A DNA stretch of 64,000 nucleotides from VXPW01 sp965115815 (GTDB taxonomy: Bacteria > Pseudomonadota > Alphaproteobacteria > TMED109), in contig OZ220465.1 of assembly GCA_965115815.1 (NCBI GenBank), positions 2,666,001-2,730,000 of the forward strand, given 5' to 3'. The notes below the pieces were generated by a model. That model did no database searches, was not told the origin of the DNA, and saw only the letters and a program-made list of their open reading frames with translations. Positions within the stretch are counted from its first letter, which is position 1; each line of letters begins with the position of its first letter. The position numbers and the translations under genes are program-made. Of this stretch, positions 28,141 through 36,452 are shown in pieces.

Positions 28141-28218
28141 GAGGTAGGAGCCGGATGGATGAACGTCCAGGTCCGGATCGGTGCGGGGGGTGCGCAGGAA
28201 TGCGCATTCCTACCGTAA
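26473..28218 (+). CDS. ISNCY-family transposase
   Basis: 581 residues from ATG. The opening RTVLRLQMELGQVAIEEIEI and ENSREDIPPLLLGLRHVY, with GRPGMELWRILVMGLLKQVLG, matches ISDol1-like ISNCY transposases. The catalytic core follows: LRGRCDSFGVKTDVHVPTDV (first Asp region), ELGVPVAVLEDQHGFLLH and LCRFDRGFHSP. No interruption is seen. The right inverted repeat is passed before the stop, so the last 26 residues come from the adjoining intron sequence. The natural C-terminus is probably shorter. It may still be functional. Confidence 0.8.
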   Translation: MRTVLRLQMELGQVAIEEIEIDENSREDIPPLLLGLRHVYADRSVRARWFEILEQGILPEVSHTKGRPGMELWRILVMGLLKQVLGCDFDRLHELVNQHPTVRKFLGHSDFWDETRYRYPTVVPNVSLLTPDVLGEVLQLIAESGPARVRKRKRKSGPGGRPSKEPLRGRCDSFGVKTDVHVPTDVNLRWDAMRCRVRETGRSTLRAGVSGWRQWRHRSRRLQRLFPKVRRTRRARPGPIPAYLDACGEEVRRAEATVPALREQGVGAPRILRIESYLKPARRQLDPVDRRLLKGEKIPQEEKVVSIFEEHTRGCGKGTAGVPVELGVPVAVLEDQHGFLLHSRILWEGPDVDPAVPRIREAQARFPDLRLCRFDRGFHSPSNRIARDERLDHNVLPKKGKLGPADRKRAADPTFREMRRQHPAVESAIHHLEPRGRDRVRSYGAEGFARRVALSMVAFHVHRIGLLRQRQARGPKPDDDEDAPPDSGAPPRPRSSPGAGTEPLALASGFWVGRARMPLRIGRNPLETERPEAPEGGSNPKFRRKGRQNDHFRCGHEVGAGWMNVQVRIGAGGAQECAFLP

Positions 28219-28219
28219 C
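28140..28219 (+). ncRNA. Group II intron 3' end (domains V-VI), orphan copy
   Basis: Repeats 24515-24594 with only two or three differences (the domain VI loop has GGAA instead of GTAC). The following stem-loop to about 28262 is also repeated. It begins exactly at the right end of the ISNCY element, so the rest of this intron copy is gone. Confidence 0.6.
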
Positions 28220-28733
28220 TGGGGGGGGGGGGGCTCGGCAACGACCCCTCCTACCCGGCACCTCATGGGCCACCATGTACGGCCTCATGAGCGAAGAGTT
28301 AACCGTGTCCGACTGAAAGCCCCCAGGCACTACATTTCGTGCGTCGAACGGGTTTAAGACCGCCAGCCTTCGGATGCCCCCGGGGGTGAAAGCCGGTGCC
28401 GAGATTGAGCAGCGTCCGTGGCCGCACCCGGTCGCTCCGATGCACCGATTCCATCAGCCGGCAGGGGGTCCAGGAGCGGCCGCTGCCGCCGTCGGTTCGG
28501 GTCCGTCGAAGGAACCTGTACCCCAACCCAAGGTCGATCCGGCCGGCCGCAACCCCCTCTCTAAAGAACATGGCACTACTTTGGAGGTCCCGGCATGACG
28601 ACCCTTGTTGTACAAGGGTTTCTTTCGCTCGAAACCTCGGAAATCGTCGATTCCGAGCCCGAATTGGCGGAATCTCGTTAAACATGGGTTGGGATTCCGC
28701 CCCTGCCTTCGAAACAAGGAATATTCTGGGCCG
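28220..28733. other. Region without a recognised gene
   Basis: After the repeated stem-loop there is no convincing reading frame on either strand. A G/C hairpin ACCCTTGTTGTACAAGGGT followed by TTTCTTTC at 28603-28629 looks like an intrinsic terminator on the plus strand, with no gene in front of it. The segment around 28330-28400 has compact short inverted repeats (CCCCCGGGGG). It may be the end of an unrecognised mobile element. Confidence 0.4.
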
Positions 28734-28750
28734 GTCACCGACCGGCAAGC
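28734..28750 (-). terminator. Hairpin after the HAD gene
   Basis: GCCGGTC-GGT-GACCGGC on the minus strand, about seven bases beyond the stop of the dehalogenase gene. Perfect 7-bp stem, no T run. It is a possible terminator. Confidence 0.4.
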
Positions 28751-28756
28751 CATCGT

Positions 28757-29455
28757 TCACGGCCGCTGCACGGAGAACTTGGCCGGCAGTTCCCCTAGGC
28801 CGGAGACGGAAAGATGGGGTCCAAAGCCCAGCAACTCCGGGTGGGTCTCGGCGGTACGGTTTACCCACAGCGTCTGGAATCGTGCGAGAGTCGCACCTGC
28901 AAGATCCCAAGGGTGCGTGGAGATGAAGGCGATTTCGCACGGCTGCACCTTGAGAATCCTGGGTGCCAGCGCATACACCGCCGGATCGGGCTTGAACGTC
29001 CCCGCATCGTCCGCACTCATGATCTCCGTGACGTAGCCATCCAGACCGGACACATTCAGGGCACCCTCGGTCATATCGCGGCTGCCATTGGTCAGGACAG
29101 CGGCCCGCACGCCTCGGTTTCGCAGTTCGCGCAGTGCGGGCTCCGCATCCAGATACGGATCGATGCGCAAATATGCATCCAAGAGCCGACGCCTGAGAGC
29201 GAAATCGGCCGCGCGACCAAATTCCCGAAGCGTTGCGTCGAGTGCGTCCTGGGTTAACTGCCAGAACGGCACGTACCGCTTCATGGCGACCCGCAGCCAC
29301 GAGTATTCCAGCTGCCGCCGGCGCCATTCTGCACTGAACTTGCGCCCTTCCGACCCAAAGGCATCCTGACACGCGGCCACACTCGAATGCACATCGAACA
29401 GGGTGCCAAACATGTCGAAGACGCACACCTTCGCAATTTCGGGCCTAAAGATCAC
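28757..29455 (-). CDS. Haloacid dehalogenase type II (HAD superfamily)
   Basis: 232 residues. Motif I is VCVFDMFGTLFDVHSS with the nucleophilic Asp near residue 12. Motif II is AAVLTNGSRDM (Ser/Asn). Motif III is around ADDAGTFKPDPAVY (Lys) and motif IV IAFISTHPWDLAGA. This is the pattern of (S)-2-haloacid dehalogenases, which hydrolyse C-halogen bonds of short 2-haloacids; HAD homologues with other small substrates share it. The GTG start at 29455 has a good ribosome site (GGGAGG, six bases upstream). It stands alone, divergent from the next gene. The sequence is undamaged. Confidence 0.88.
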   Translation of the reverse strand: MIFRPEIAKVCVFDMFGTLFDVHSSVAACQDAFGSEGRKFSAEWRRRQLEYSWLRVAMKRYVPFWQLTQDALDATLREFGRAADFALRRRLLDAYLRIDPYLDAEPALRELRNRGVRAAVLTNGSRDMTEGALNVSGLDGYVTEIMSADDAGTFKPDPAVYALAPRILKVQPCEIAFISTHPWDLAGATLARFQTLWVNRTAETHPELLGFGPHLSVSGLGELPAKFSVQRP

Positions 29456-29825
29456 GGCAACCTCCCTGCAGCGCCGGCCCGTTCCAAGCCAACCTCTCCT
29501 ACAGTGAACCAACAACCGGAAAACACAAGTCCGATCGGCGCCGGCCGATGCCTTTTCCCTGCACCGTGCTCATCACACCATTCATTTCGCCGAACTGCAA
29601 CCGCAGCGCGAGCCGTCGCGTCAGTGGAAGCGGAGTGCCACGGACGGTCCTGTACCAGTGGCTGGTATCATGCGCAGCCATCGGCACCCGAGGTGGCGAT
29701 GACCGACATGCCCCCGGCCGACAGGACGGGTCCGGGAACCCGGCACGACCGTCGGAAGCAAGGCTACACCGATCGCTGGAACCCGGGCTGCCCGGTCCAC
29801 ACCCTGTCACGGAAGGGAGCCATCC
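29456..29825. other. Divergent intergenic region
   Basis: 370 bp between the two divergently transcribed genes. It presumably holds both promoters. A TATCAT-like -10 near 29669 is the only candidate noted. The ribosome site GGGAG lies just before 29826. No small gene recognised. Confidence 0.4.
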
Positions 29826-30524
29826 ATGCGATCCGAATCCAGCGATCCGGCCGGCCTTGCCCGACACTTGGTGCGCGCGGGATCGACAGTAGCGATGTCG
29901 ACGAGCTTGGCACGAGATCGCCGGCGGCCCCACAGTTCGCTCGCCCTTGCTGCCACCACCATCGAAGGAGAACCGCTGCTGCTGCTGTCTGATCTTGCGG
30001 TACACACCCGGAACCTTGCGGCCGACCCCAGGGTCGCCCTGCTGTATGACGGCCGCGACGGCGGCAGCGAACCTCTGTCCGGGAACCGCATCTGCCTGAT
30101 GGGTCAAGCGGTTGCAGAAGCCCACCCCTCCAGCCGTGAACGGTATCTTCGGCGGCACCCGCATGCTCGCCGCTACGCCGCCCTAGCCGACTTCCGCATG
30201 TATCGGGTACAGATCGATTCCGCGCACCTCGTCGGTGGATTCGGTGCGATCCACTGGTTGACCGGCGCAGAGCTTGCGATTTCGGACCACATCGGCCTGG
30301 CTGCAGCGGAGCCCGAGCTGCTCACCGCCATGAACGCCGACTACCAGCCTTGGATCCTTCCCGGAAACCGGGATCCCCGAACCGAATGGAGGCTGGTTGG
30401 ACTCGATCCCGAGGGAGCCGACTTCCTGGGCGACGACCGACTGGAACGCCTTCCGTTCACCCGCCCGCTGAAGAATGCTCGGCAGGCGGGGGTCAGCCTG
30501 CGCCAGTGGGGCACCGCCCAATAG
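29826..30524 (+). CDS. HugZ-type pyridoxamine 5'-phosphate oxidase fold protein
   Basis: 232 residues, ATG preceded by AAGGGAG. An FMN-binding split-barrel domain opens it: AGSTVAMSTSL, PHSSLALAATTIEGEPLLLLSDLAVHTRNLAADPRVALLYDG. A C-terminal DUF2470-like part follows: YRVQIDSAHLVGGFGAIHWL, LLTAMNADYQPWILPG and AWRLVGLDPEGADF. This two-domain build is that of HugZ/HutZ heme-utilisation proteins and of uncharacterised FMN-binding relatives. Whether it binds heme cannot be told here. It has an intact single-gene unit. Confidence 0.87.
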   Translation: MRSESSDPAGLARHLVRAGSTVAMSTSLARDRRRPHSSLALAATTIEGEPLLLLSDLAVHTRNLAADPRVALLYDGRDGGSEPLSGNRICLMGQAVAEAHPSSRERYLRRHPHARRYAALADFRMYRVQIDSAHLVGGFGAIHWLTGAELAISDHIGLAAAEPELLTAMNADYQPWILPGNRDPRTEWRLVGLDPEGADFLGDDRLERLPFTRPLKNARQAGVSLRQWGTAQ

Positions 30525-30684
30525 ACGGCATCCGGGAACCGGCGCATGATCTCAATCAGCGAGATTCCCTGCCTTCGATGCTTGCCCGGCGGGTTGTGCG
30601 CCATTTCTCTATCCCCTTGCTTACAAAAGAACTCACAGGAAAGTTCCGGGGAATGTCAAGGGCCCATCGGCACTGTCGTATATG

Positions 30685-30880
30685 GTGCCCGCACGAAAAA
30701 GTACAAACATTTGACTCCAGTGATGAAAGTGTGCCATTGAAGGGGGAAGAATCCCTCTGTGGGGCGGGAGTCGGTCGATGGGGTCGGAAATTCGCGGGAG
30801 ATTCGGGAATCTTCCGGAGAATGGCCATGCGGACGATCGTCCGCCCCAGATGGAATTGGGCCAGGTTGCGATCGAGAAGA
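30685..30880 (+). mobile_element. ISNCY left-end fragment
   Basis: Starts GTGCCCGCACGAAAAAGTAC and follows 26329-26525 with about 80% identity by eye, including the first transposase codons (WNWARLRSRR region). It is cut at about 30880 by element E. Confidence 0.75.
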
Positions 30881-31079
30881 GTGTCCAGCGCCTGCACGGA
30901 AAATCACAACACATTGTATATGCAACTATACTTGGAATTTGGAGAAACGAAGATTCCTTCTTTGATGGCATATGACGATATATTCCACTGAAATCAGGCT
31001 GGATTCGATGAACCTTCGCCCTGTCAATATTGCGTTCTCACGCATTCAATCCGATTCTTAGGGGTTTCCGGGCAGGCAC
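30881..31079. mobile_element. Miniature element family E, copy 3 (inverted, diverged)
   Basis: Same sequence as 6603-6795 on the opposite strand, about 85% identical. The right end is GGGCAGGCAC at 31079. The left end is altered (GTGTCCAGCGCCTGCACGG). No clear target duplication remains. Confidence 0.8.
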
Positions 31080-32120
31080 GAGCTACCGGGCAGGCGGGCG
31101 GGGAGCGCGGTGCGGAGACGGCCTCGGGCCGACCTCCCGGGGCCGCCGGCCCGGGCGTGCGGCGCACGGTGCGGATGAAGCCCCTGGTGCCGGACGGGCG
31201 CACCGTGCGGTGCCGGGAGCCCGAGCGGATCCTGGGCCGGGCAGCGCCGCTGGTCGGCGATGACCAGACCGACGGGGCGATGAGGGAGTACGGCCGCAGC
31301 CGCCACAGGGACGTGCGCATCCGCGATCGCCGAGTCACCATGGGTCGGGCGTGGAACGATCGTCCCGGAGAGAGCCTGCCGGTGCTCTTCCCCGGCGGGG
31401 CGGAACCGAAGGCGGCCTGTCGCCTGTTGTCGAACCCGAGGGTAACGATGGACCCGATCCTCGAGGGGCATCGGGAAGCGAGGGTGGAACGCTGCCGTCC
31501 GCAGCGTCTGATCCCCGCCATCCAGGACACGACGTTCCTGGATCCCAGCGGCTTGAAGAAGACCGAAGGTCGGGTCGACATCGGCGGCGGCGGCTCGGGC
31601 AGCCGGGGCATGGCGGCCCCGGTCGGGTCGCCTTCACCGAAAGCGGCTGCGCCCTCGGGCGGCTCCATCTCGACGCCGACTTCCGTCTCGAGCCGGATCC
31701 CGAGAAGGGTGAGGCGGACGACAAGGAGAGCCGGCGCTGGCGGAGCGGGTACGACAAGGCCGCGGAACGGGCCGCGGCCTGTCCTTCGACCAGGGTGGTG
31801 CTGATCGGTGACCGTGCAGGTGACGCTTGGGATCTGCGGGCCCGGGGCACGTCGCACCAGACCGGTCTGCGGATGCGCGTCCGGCGCTCGACCGGTGCCA
31901 CGGGGACACCGCAACGGGCGCACATCGGGATCTTCGGGAGCCCGGATCTTCGGGAGCCCATGGTCCAGCAGCCGTGCCTCGCGATGAAGCGGATCGACAT
32001 CAGCCTGCGGAGGACCCCGCCGCCGCGAGGCGCGCAAGGGGGTCCGCCTTGAAGTCCGCGCGGCCCAGGTCGACCTGGCCCCGCCGGGCCGGAAGCTCCG
32101 GAGAACGCCGCCGCTCTCTA

Positions 32121-32357
32121 GTAGTCCACCGACGTTGCATTGATGGCTGCAGGATGGGGCGGTATTTCCGTGTCGGTGCGTGTCGGCCCCGTGTCGGCAC
32201 CCGCTGGAACCGGGCTGTTCGCTGAGATTCTCGCACCGCTTTTAAGGATCAGATAAAGAACACAATGGGATTATTAGGCCTCTATGGATCAGGTGTCAGG
32301 TCTGAGCATCGGGGCCAGCTCATGCCTGCAGCCCCCAATCCAACGTTTCCGTACTAC
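32121..32357. mobile_element. Miniature element family F (IS630-derived)
   Basis: 237 bp between TA dinucleotides (32119-32120, 32358-32359). Ends are GTAGTCCACCGACGTTG and GTAGTACGGAAACGTTGG (inverted). Positions about 32160-32210 repeat the right terminal region of the IS630 at 8115-8165, so it is a deletion derivative of that type. Confidence 0.85.
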
Positions 32358-32723
32358 TAGGATGGCCGTGCAGGCGGGCCGCGATCCTCTCGACGGGATG
32401 CTGCGCACCACCGAAAGCGACGTCACCGCCGCCGATGCCCTCAGGACCGTCTCCTTCCACGAGAAGCGAGGGGGATCGAAGAGTACTTCCAGGCCCTGAA
32501 GATCGGCACACGGATCGAGGATCGGCGCCTCGACCCGGCCGACGACATGAGGACGTGCCTGGCCTTCGACGCCATCCCCGCCGGCCGCGTCCGGACTGTC
32601 GAGCGTCTCGCACGCTCGGAGCCCGACACCCCGGCAAGCCGCATCGTCCACCGCGACGAGATCACGGTCCTTGCCCTCCACAAGACCGGCCGACCGCGCC
32701 CGGCCGCGGGGACCCCCCGATCC

Positions 32724-32915
32724 CACGGTGATCCCATGCTGATTCCGAGACGCGGAATCCGAGTGCGTTGGGGCTTGCGTCATCACAGATCGCCCCTTGA
32801 TCGCAATTTTTCGCGCCGAGAGGGTCTAATGGAGCCTTGGCAGCACGATTGCAGCGCGACGCAGACCGAAAAATCTCGCCGATCGCCGCTGGATTAGCAG
32901 CGTGGGATCGTCGTG
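32724..32915. mobile_element. Miniature element family A, copy 3
   Basis: 192 bp, diverged sub-type shared with 55151. Ends CACGGTGATCCCATGCTG and the inverse of CAGCGTGGGATCGTCGTG. Perfect 9-bp duplication CCCCGATCC (32715-32723, 32916-32924). It is inserted in the transposase pseudogene. Confidence 0.94.
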
Positions 32916-33211
32916 CCCCGATCCCGAACCGATCATCGAAGCCTTCGCCGCCGAGGTTGCACGCCTGGCCGGCTTCATCCCCGGAACGCGCCCACCCCTG
33001 CCGGGAACCGAGAAACTCTGGCCGGGATACAAACTCCTCCTCGCCTTCTCGAACATCACCGAACCATGCGGAAGCTCGATATGCTGAAAAAGATGGATTT
33101 AACCATGTCCGGTTGAACGGGCGCGGGCGGGCGGCGCTCGACCCTCAAGATCGGGACCGGGCGGACCCGGCGCACGGCGCCGGGCCGGCGCATCTCCGCC
33201 CGAGTCCGGGA

Positions 33212-35191
33212 TCACCTTCGAAAACTGGGAATCTGCCGAGGGTCGATCCCCAGGACGGCGCGCGCGCTCACCGGCTCTCCGTCCCCCCAGCCCTCCTCCG
33301 GCCCGGGCCCGCGGACGAGGCCGGCGACGGTCGACGGGGCGTCTTCGGCCGAACCCGAACTCGGCATCTGAGGCTGCAGCGAGGGTTCGCGACGGTCCTC
33401 GGCCGCCTTTCTGCGGCCCGGAAACAGCCGAAACCACCTCGGTCGCGACGACGACCGTTTCCGGTTTCCGGCGTTCAGCTGGACGGCCGGGCGCAGTTCC
33501 CCTGCGGCCACCGCATCCGGGGGCGCGCCGGCACCGGGAGCCCGGTCGGGCGAAGCCGCACCCTCGAGTTCCGGTCCGGTTCCCACGGCATACGAGGCAC
33601 GACCGCCGGCGTCCCGGGAAGCGGATCCGTCGGTCGCACGGTTCCCCCGTGCGGCCCGCCCCGGCCCGGTTTTCCCGACCGCGTCCAGCGGGGCGCGACC
33701 AGGGTCGCCCGGCGCAACGGGCGTCGGATCAAGGGCATCCCGGGTGCGCGGTGCGGGCAAGGGCCCCTCCGGACCGACCGTGGCCGGCTCCCGTGCCCCG
33801 ACCTCGCGCTCGACCGCGACCGGCGCGGGCCCGGAACCGGCAGGGGTGCCCCCCTGGTCCCGGATTCCCGGCGGCAGATCGACGGACGCCACCTCCTCCG
33901 GCCCACCCGCTCCGGCCGCATGCCGTCCCGGATCCGTCGGGGATTCCGCGAACCCGTTCCGGTCCGGCACCGGACGGTTCGGTCCGAGCGCTCCTTCCCG
34001 CGCCGACACCCGGATGCGGGCACGGACGCCCGGAGCCGCTCGGACCGGGGAACGGGGCCCGGCGGGTTCGCCGCGCCCGGCCTCGGGGCCGGCTCCACCG
34101 AGCCCTCCCTGCCGCGCCGGCGGCGGAGCGCTGGACGACGGCTCCGGCCGGAACTCCGGGCGCGGCTTCGGAGCATGGCCCGGGATCCCTGGCGCGATCG
34201 AATCCAGGGCCGCGCGATCGTGCCGGTCGAGTCCGGCCATGACGACGGACACCCGGATCGCGTCGCCCATCTCGTCATTGATCGCCACCCCCACCTTCAG
34301 GTTGACCCGTTCGTGGGTGCGTTCCCGGATGATCTCCATGATCCGTTCCGTCTGCGTCAAACTGACGTCGGCGCTGCTCGTGATGTTGACCAGCAGGCTG
34401 GTCGCCTGATCCATTTCCAGTCCTCGGCCACTGAGCAGCGGGTTGTTGATCGCCGCATGGGTAGCGGCCTCGATCCGATCGTCGCCGGTCGCCTCGCCGG
34501 TGCCCATCAGGGCCGCACCGGCATCCTTCATGGCCGAGCGGACATCCGCGAAGTCGAGATTGATCAGGCCCGGACACATGAGCAGGTCCGAGATGCCCCG
34601 GACCCCGTCATGAAGGACGTTGTCGACCAGCCGGAAGGAATCGAGCAGGCTCATGCCTTCGGTCTGGACGTCGAACAGCTTCTGGTTGGCGATTACCACG
34701 AACGTGTCGACCGAGTCCTGTAGTTCCAGCAACCCCGCCTGCGCGACCTCGGTTCGGTTGACCGCCTCGAAGGTGAACGGCGTCGTAACCACGGCGACGG
34801 TCAGGATGCCTCGCTGATGGGCGGCGCGGGCGATCACCGGAGCCGCACCGGTTCCGGTCCCGCCCCCGAAACCGGCGACGATGAACAACATGTGGGTATC
34901 GCCGATGGCGTCCATCACCTCGTCCAGCGATTCTTCGGCGGCCTCGCATCCGACGGCCGGATTCGAGCCCGCCCCGAGGCCTTGGGTGCTGTTCAGACCG
35001 AGGCGGATCCGAACGGGACAGGTCGAGCGCCTGAGGGCCTGAAGATCGGTGTTGCAGGCGACGAACGAGACGCCCTCGAGCTTTCCCTCGATCATGTGGT
35101 CGACGGCGTTGCAACCGCCGCCGCCGACCCCGACCACCGTGATTCTCGGCTTGAAGTCGAGGTCTTCAGGGACACTGATGCTAATCGGCAT
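33212..35191 (-). CDS. ftsZ: Cell division protein FtsZ with a very long C-terminal region
   Basis: 659 residues. The GTPase domain covers about residues 10-315: VVGVGGGGCNAVDHMI, ACNTDLQAL, the tubulin signature AGFGGGTGTGAAPVIA, NQKLFDV, and T7-loop NLDFADVRSAM. A linker of some 330 residues rich in Pro, Gly, Arg and Ala follows, and the gene ends DPRQIPSFRR, resembling the conserved C-terminal peptide that binds FtsA/ZipA. Usual FtsZ is 350-600 residues. It polymerises at midcell to form the division ring. ATG 35191 is preferred because GGAGG lies five bases upstream; an ATG 12 bases earlier contains that site. Confidence 0.97.
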   Translation of the reverse strand: MPISISVPEDLDFKPRITVVGVGGGGCNAVDHMIEGKLEGVSFVACNTDLQALRRSTCPVRIRLGLNSTQGLGAGSNPAVGCEAAEESLDEVMDAIGDTHMLFIVAGFGGGTGTGAAPVIARAAHQRGILTVAVVTTPFTFEAVNRTEVAQAGLLELQDSVDTFVVIANQKLFDVQTEGMSLLDSFRLVDNVLHDGVRGISDLLMCPGLINLDFADVRSAMKDAGAALMGTGEATGDDRIEAATHAAINNPLLSGRGLEMDQATSLLVNITSSADVSLTQTERIMEIIRERTHERVNLKVGVAINDEMGDAIRVSVVMAGLDRHDRAALDSIAPGIPGHAPKPRPEFRPEPSSSAPPPARQGGLGGAGPEAGRGEPAGPRSPVRAAPGVRARIRVSAREGALGPNRPVPDRNGFAESPTDPGRHAAGAGGPEEVASVDLPPGIRDQGGTPAGSGPAPVAVEREVGAREPATVGPEGPLPAPRTRDALDPTPVAPGDPGRAPLDAVGKTGPGRAARGNRATDGSASRDAGGRASYAVGTGPELEGAASPDRAPGAGAPPDAVAAGELRPAVQLNAGNRKRSSSRPRWFRLFPGRRKAAEDRREPSLQPQMPSSGSAEDAPSTVAGLVRGPGPEEGWGDGEPVSARAVLGIDPRQIPSFRR

Positions 35192-35232
35192 GGTGACCTC
35201 CATGTGTGCGCGGACGGGACGTCCGCGCCGGG

Positions 35233-36450
35233 TTAGAAATTTTCCCGGAGCCAGCGCACCAGAGTGCGCAGCCCTCCGGGTCGGGGCGGAAGGGCGCGGG
35301 AAAGAAACTCCCGCGGCGGGTTTTCGGCGTACCGGAGCAGGCCCACGAGCACCGCGAACTCGGGCTTCCGAAGCGCATCCGGCAAGCCCGGCACGCCTTC
35401 CGGACGGCCGAGTCGCACCCGGCGCGCCAGCATCCTGTTCGCCACTTCGACGAGACCGCCCATCTGACTGCCGCCGCCGGTCAGCACGACCACGCCGCCC
35501 ATTTCCTGCGGGAACCCGCTGCGAGCGAGGGCGTCCGCCAGCTCCTCGAACATGGCCGCCGCGCGCGACGCGACGATCTCGTTCACGGCCGCGGCCGGCA
35601 CTTCCACCCGCTCGTCTTCGGACTCGGCTTCGTGCGGCCGAACCAGGACCGGGCCCAGACCCTCGCCGAGCACGGTCGATGCATGCAGTTTCTTGATGCG
35701 AGTCGCCTCGTGCAGGGAAACTCCGAGGCCGCGCGCCAGATCGCGGGTGAAATAGTCTCCTCCGCCGGCCGTGGTCCACGTGTGCACGAGCGCGTTCTCG
35801 TGAAAGATGCCCAGCGAGATCCGGCTGGCGCCGATGTCGACGACCACGGAACCGATCTCCCGCTCTTCCTCGGTCATGACCGCCAGGCCGGCCGCCAGGG
35901 CCGGGAACACGAAGGCCCGGACCTCGATCTCGGCATCCGCCAGGCAGGTCTCCAGGTTCCACCCGACCGATCGTTCGGCGTGCACCAGATGCACCTGGAT
36001 CCGCAGAAGATTGCCCACCATGTCGACGGGATCGTCCACGCGGCTGCCGTCCAGCTCGTACCGGACCGGCAAGGCATGCACGATCCTCGTCGAACCTCCC
36101 TCCTCCTGATCCGGGTCATCCAGCCGCAGGTCGCTGAAGCTCTGCTCGGTGATCCGTCCGCCGTTGATCCGGAACTCCGGCAGTTCCCGGTACGAGGAGG
36201 TCGGATGCGCACAGGGGAGGGAGGCAACGACCTGGGTGATCCGCCCGTCCGCCATCTCCTCGGCCCGGCGCACCGCCTTCCGAAGGGTCGCGGGCAGCCT
36301 CTTCATGTCGGTCACCACGCCGTTCTCGAATCCCTCCGAACGGGTGGCGCCGCAGCCGATGACGGTCAACAGCCGGTTCGGCTCGCGGCCCGCGATCAGA
36401 CAGCAGGTCTTCTCGGCGCCGATGTCGAGAACCGAGTACACCTCCGCCAC
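35233..36450 (-). CDS. ftsA: Cell division protein FtsA
   Basis: 405 residues, GTG start (VAEVYSVLDIGAEKTCCLIAG). Actin-like ATPase motifs: phosphate 1 LDIGAEKT, the 1C domain with GGRITEQSF, phosphate 2 SVVVDIGASRISLGIF, adenosine motif GVVVLTGGGSQMGGL. The C-terminal LRTLVRWLRENF is an amphipathic helix for membrane tethering. It links FtsZ filaments to the inner membrane. It lies two bases after ftsQ and 41 bases before ftsZ, the only sizeable gap in this part of the cluster. It is slightly shorter than usual (about 410-440). Confidence 0.96.
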   Translation of the reverse strand: MAEVYSVLDIGAEKTCCLIAGREPNRLLTVIGCGATRSEGFENGVVTDMKRLPATLRKAVRRAEEMADGRITQVVASLPCAHPTSSYRELPEFRINGGRITEQSFSDLRLDDPDQEEGGSTRIVHALPVRYELDGSRVDDPVDMVGNLLRIQVHLVHAERSVGWNLETCLADAEIEVRAFVFPALAAGLAVMTEEEREIGSVVVDIGASRISLGIFHENALVHTWTTAGGGDYFTRDLARGLGVSLHEATRIKKLHASTVLGEGLGPVLVRPHEAESEDERVEVPAAAVNEIVASRAAAMFEELADALARSGFPQEMGGVVVLTGGGSQMGGLVEVANRMLARRVRLGRPEGVPGLPDALRKPEFAVLVGLLRYAENPPREFLSRALPPRPGGLRTLVRWLRENF

Positions 36451-36452
36451 CG

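Larger units (their letters stand above)
31080..33087 (+). pseudogene. DUF4338 - Tn5-type transposase fusion, decayed
   Basis: Multiple frames reproduce the gene at 11687: the end of DUF4338 (SRGRRPGR, about 31120), TMGRAWNDRPGESLPVLFPGGAEPKAACRLLSNP, LIPAIQDTTFLD (first Asp) and VDIGGGGSGSRGM. After a miniature IS630 element it continues with GIEEYFQALKIGTRIEDRRL, CLAFDAIPAGRVRTVERLA. After a family A element it ends with FAAEVARLAGFIPGTRPPLPGTEKLWPGY. Frameshifts and two insertions make it inactive. It lies directly beside ftsZ, whose stop faces it. Confidence 0.82.
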
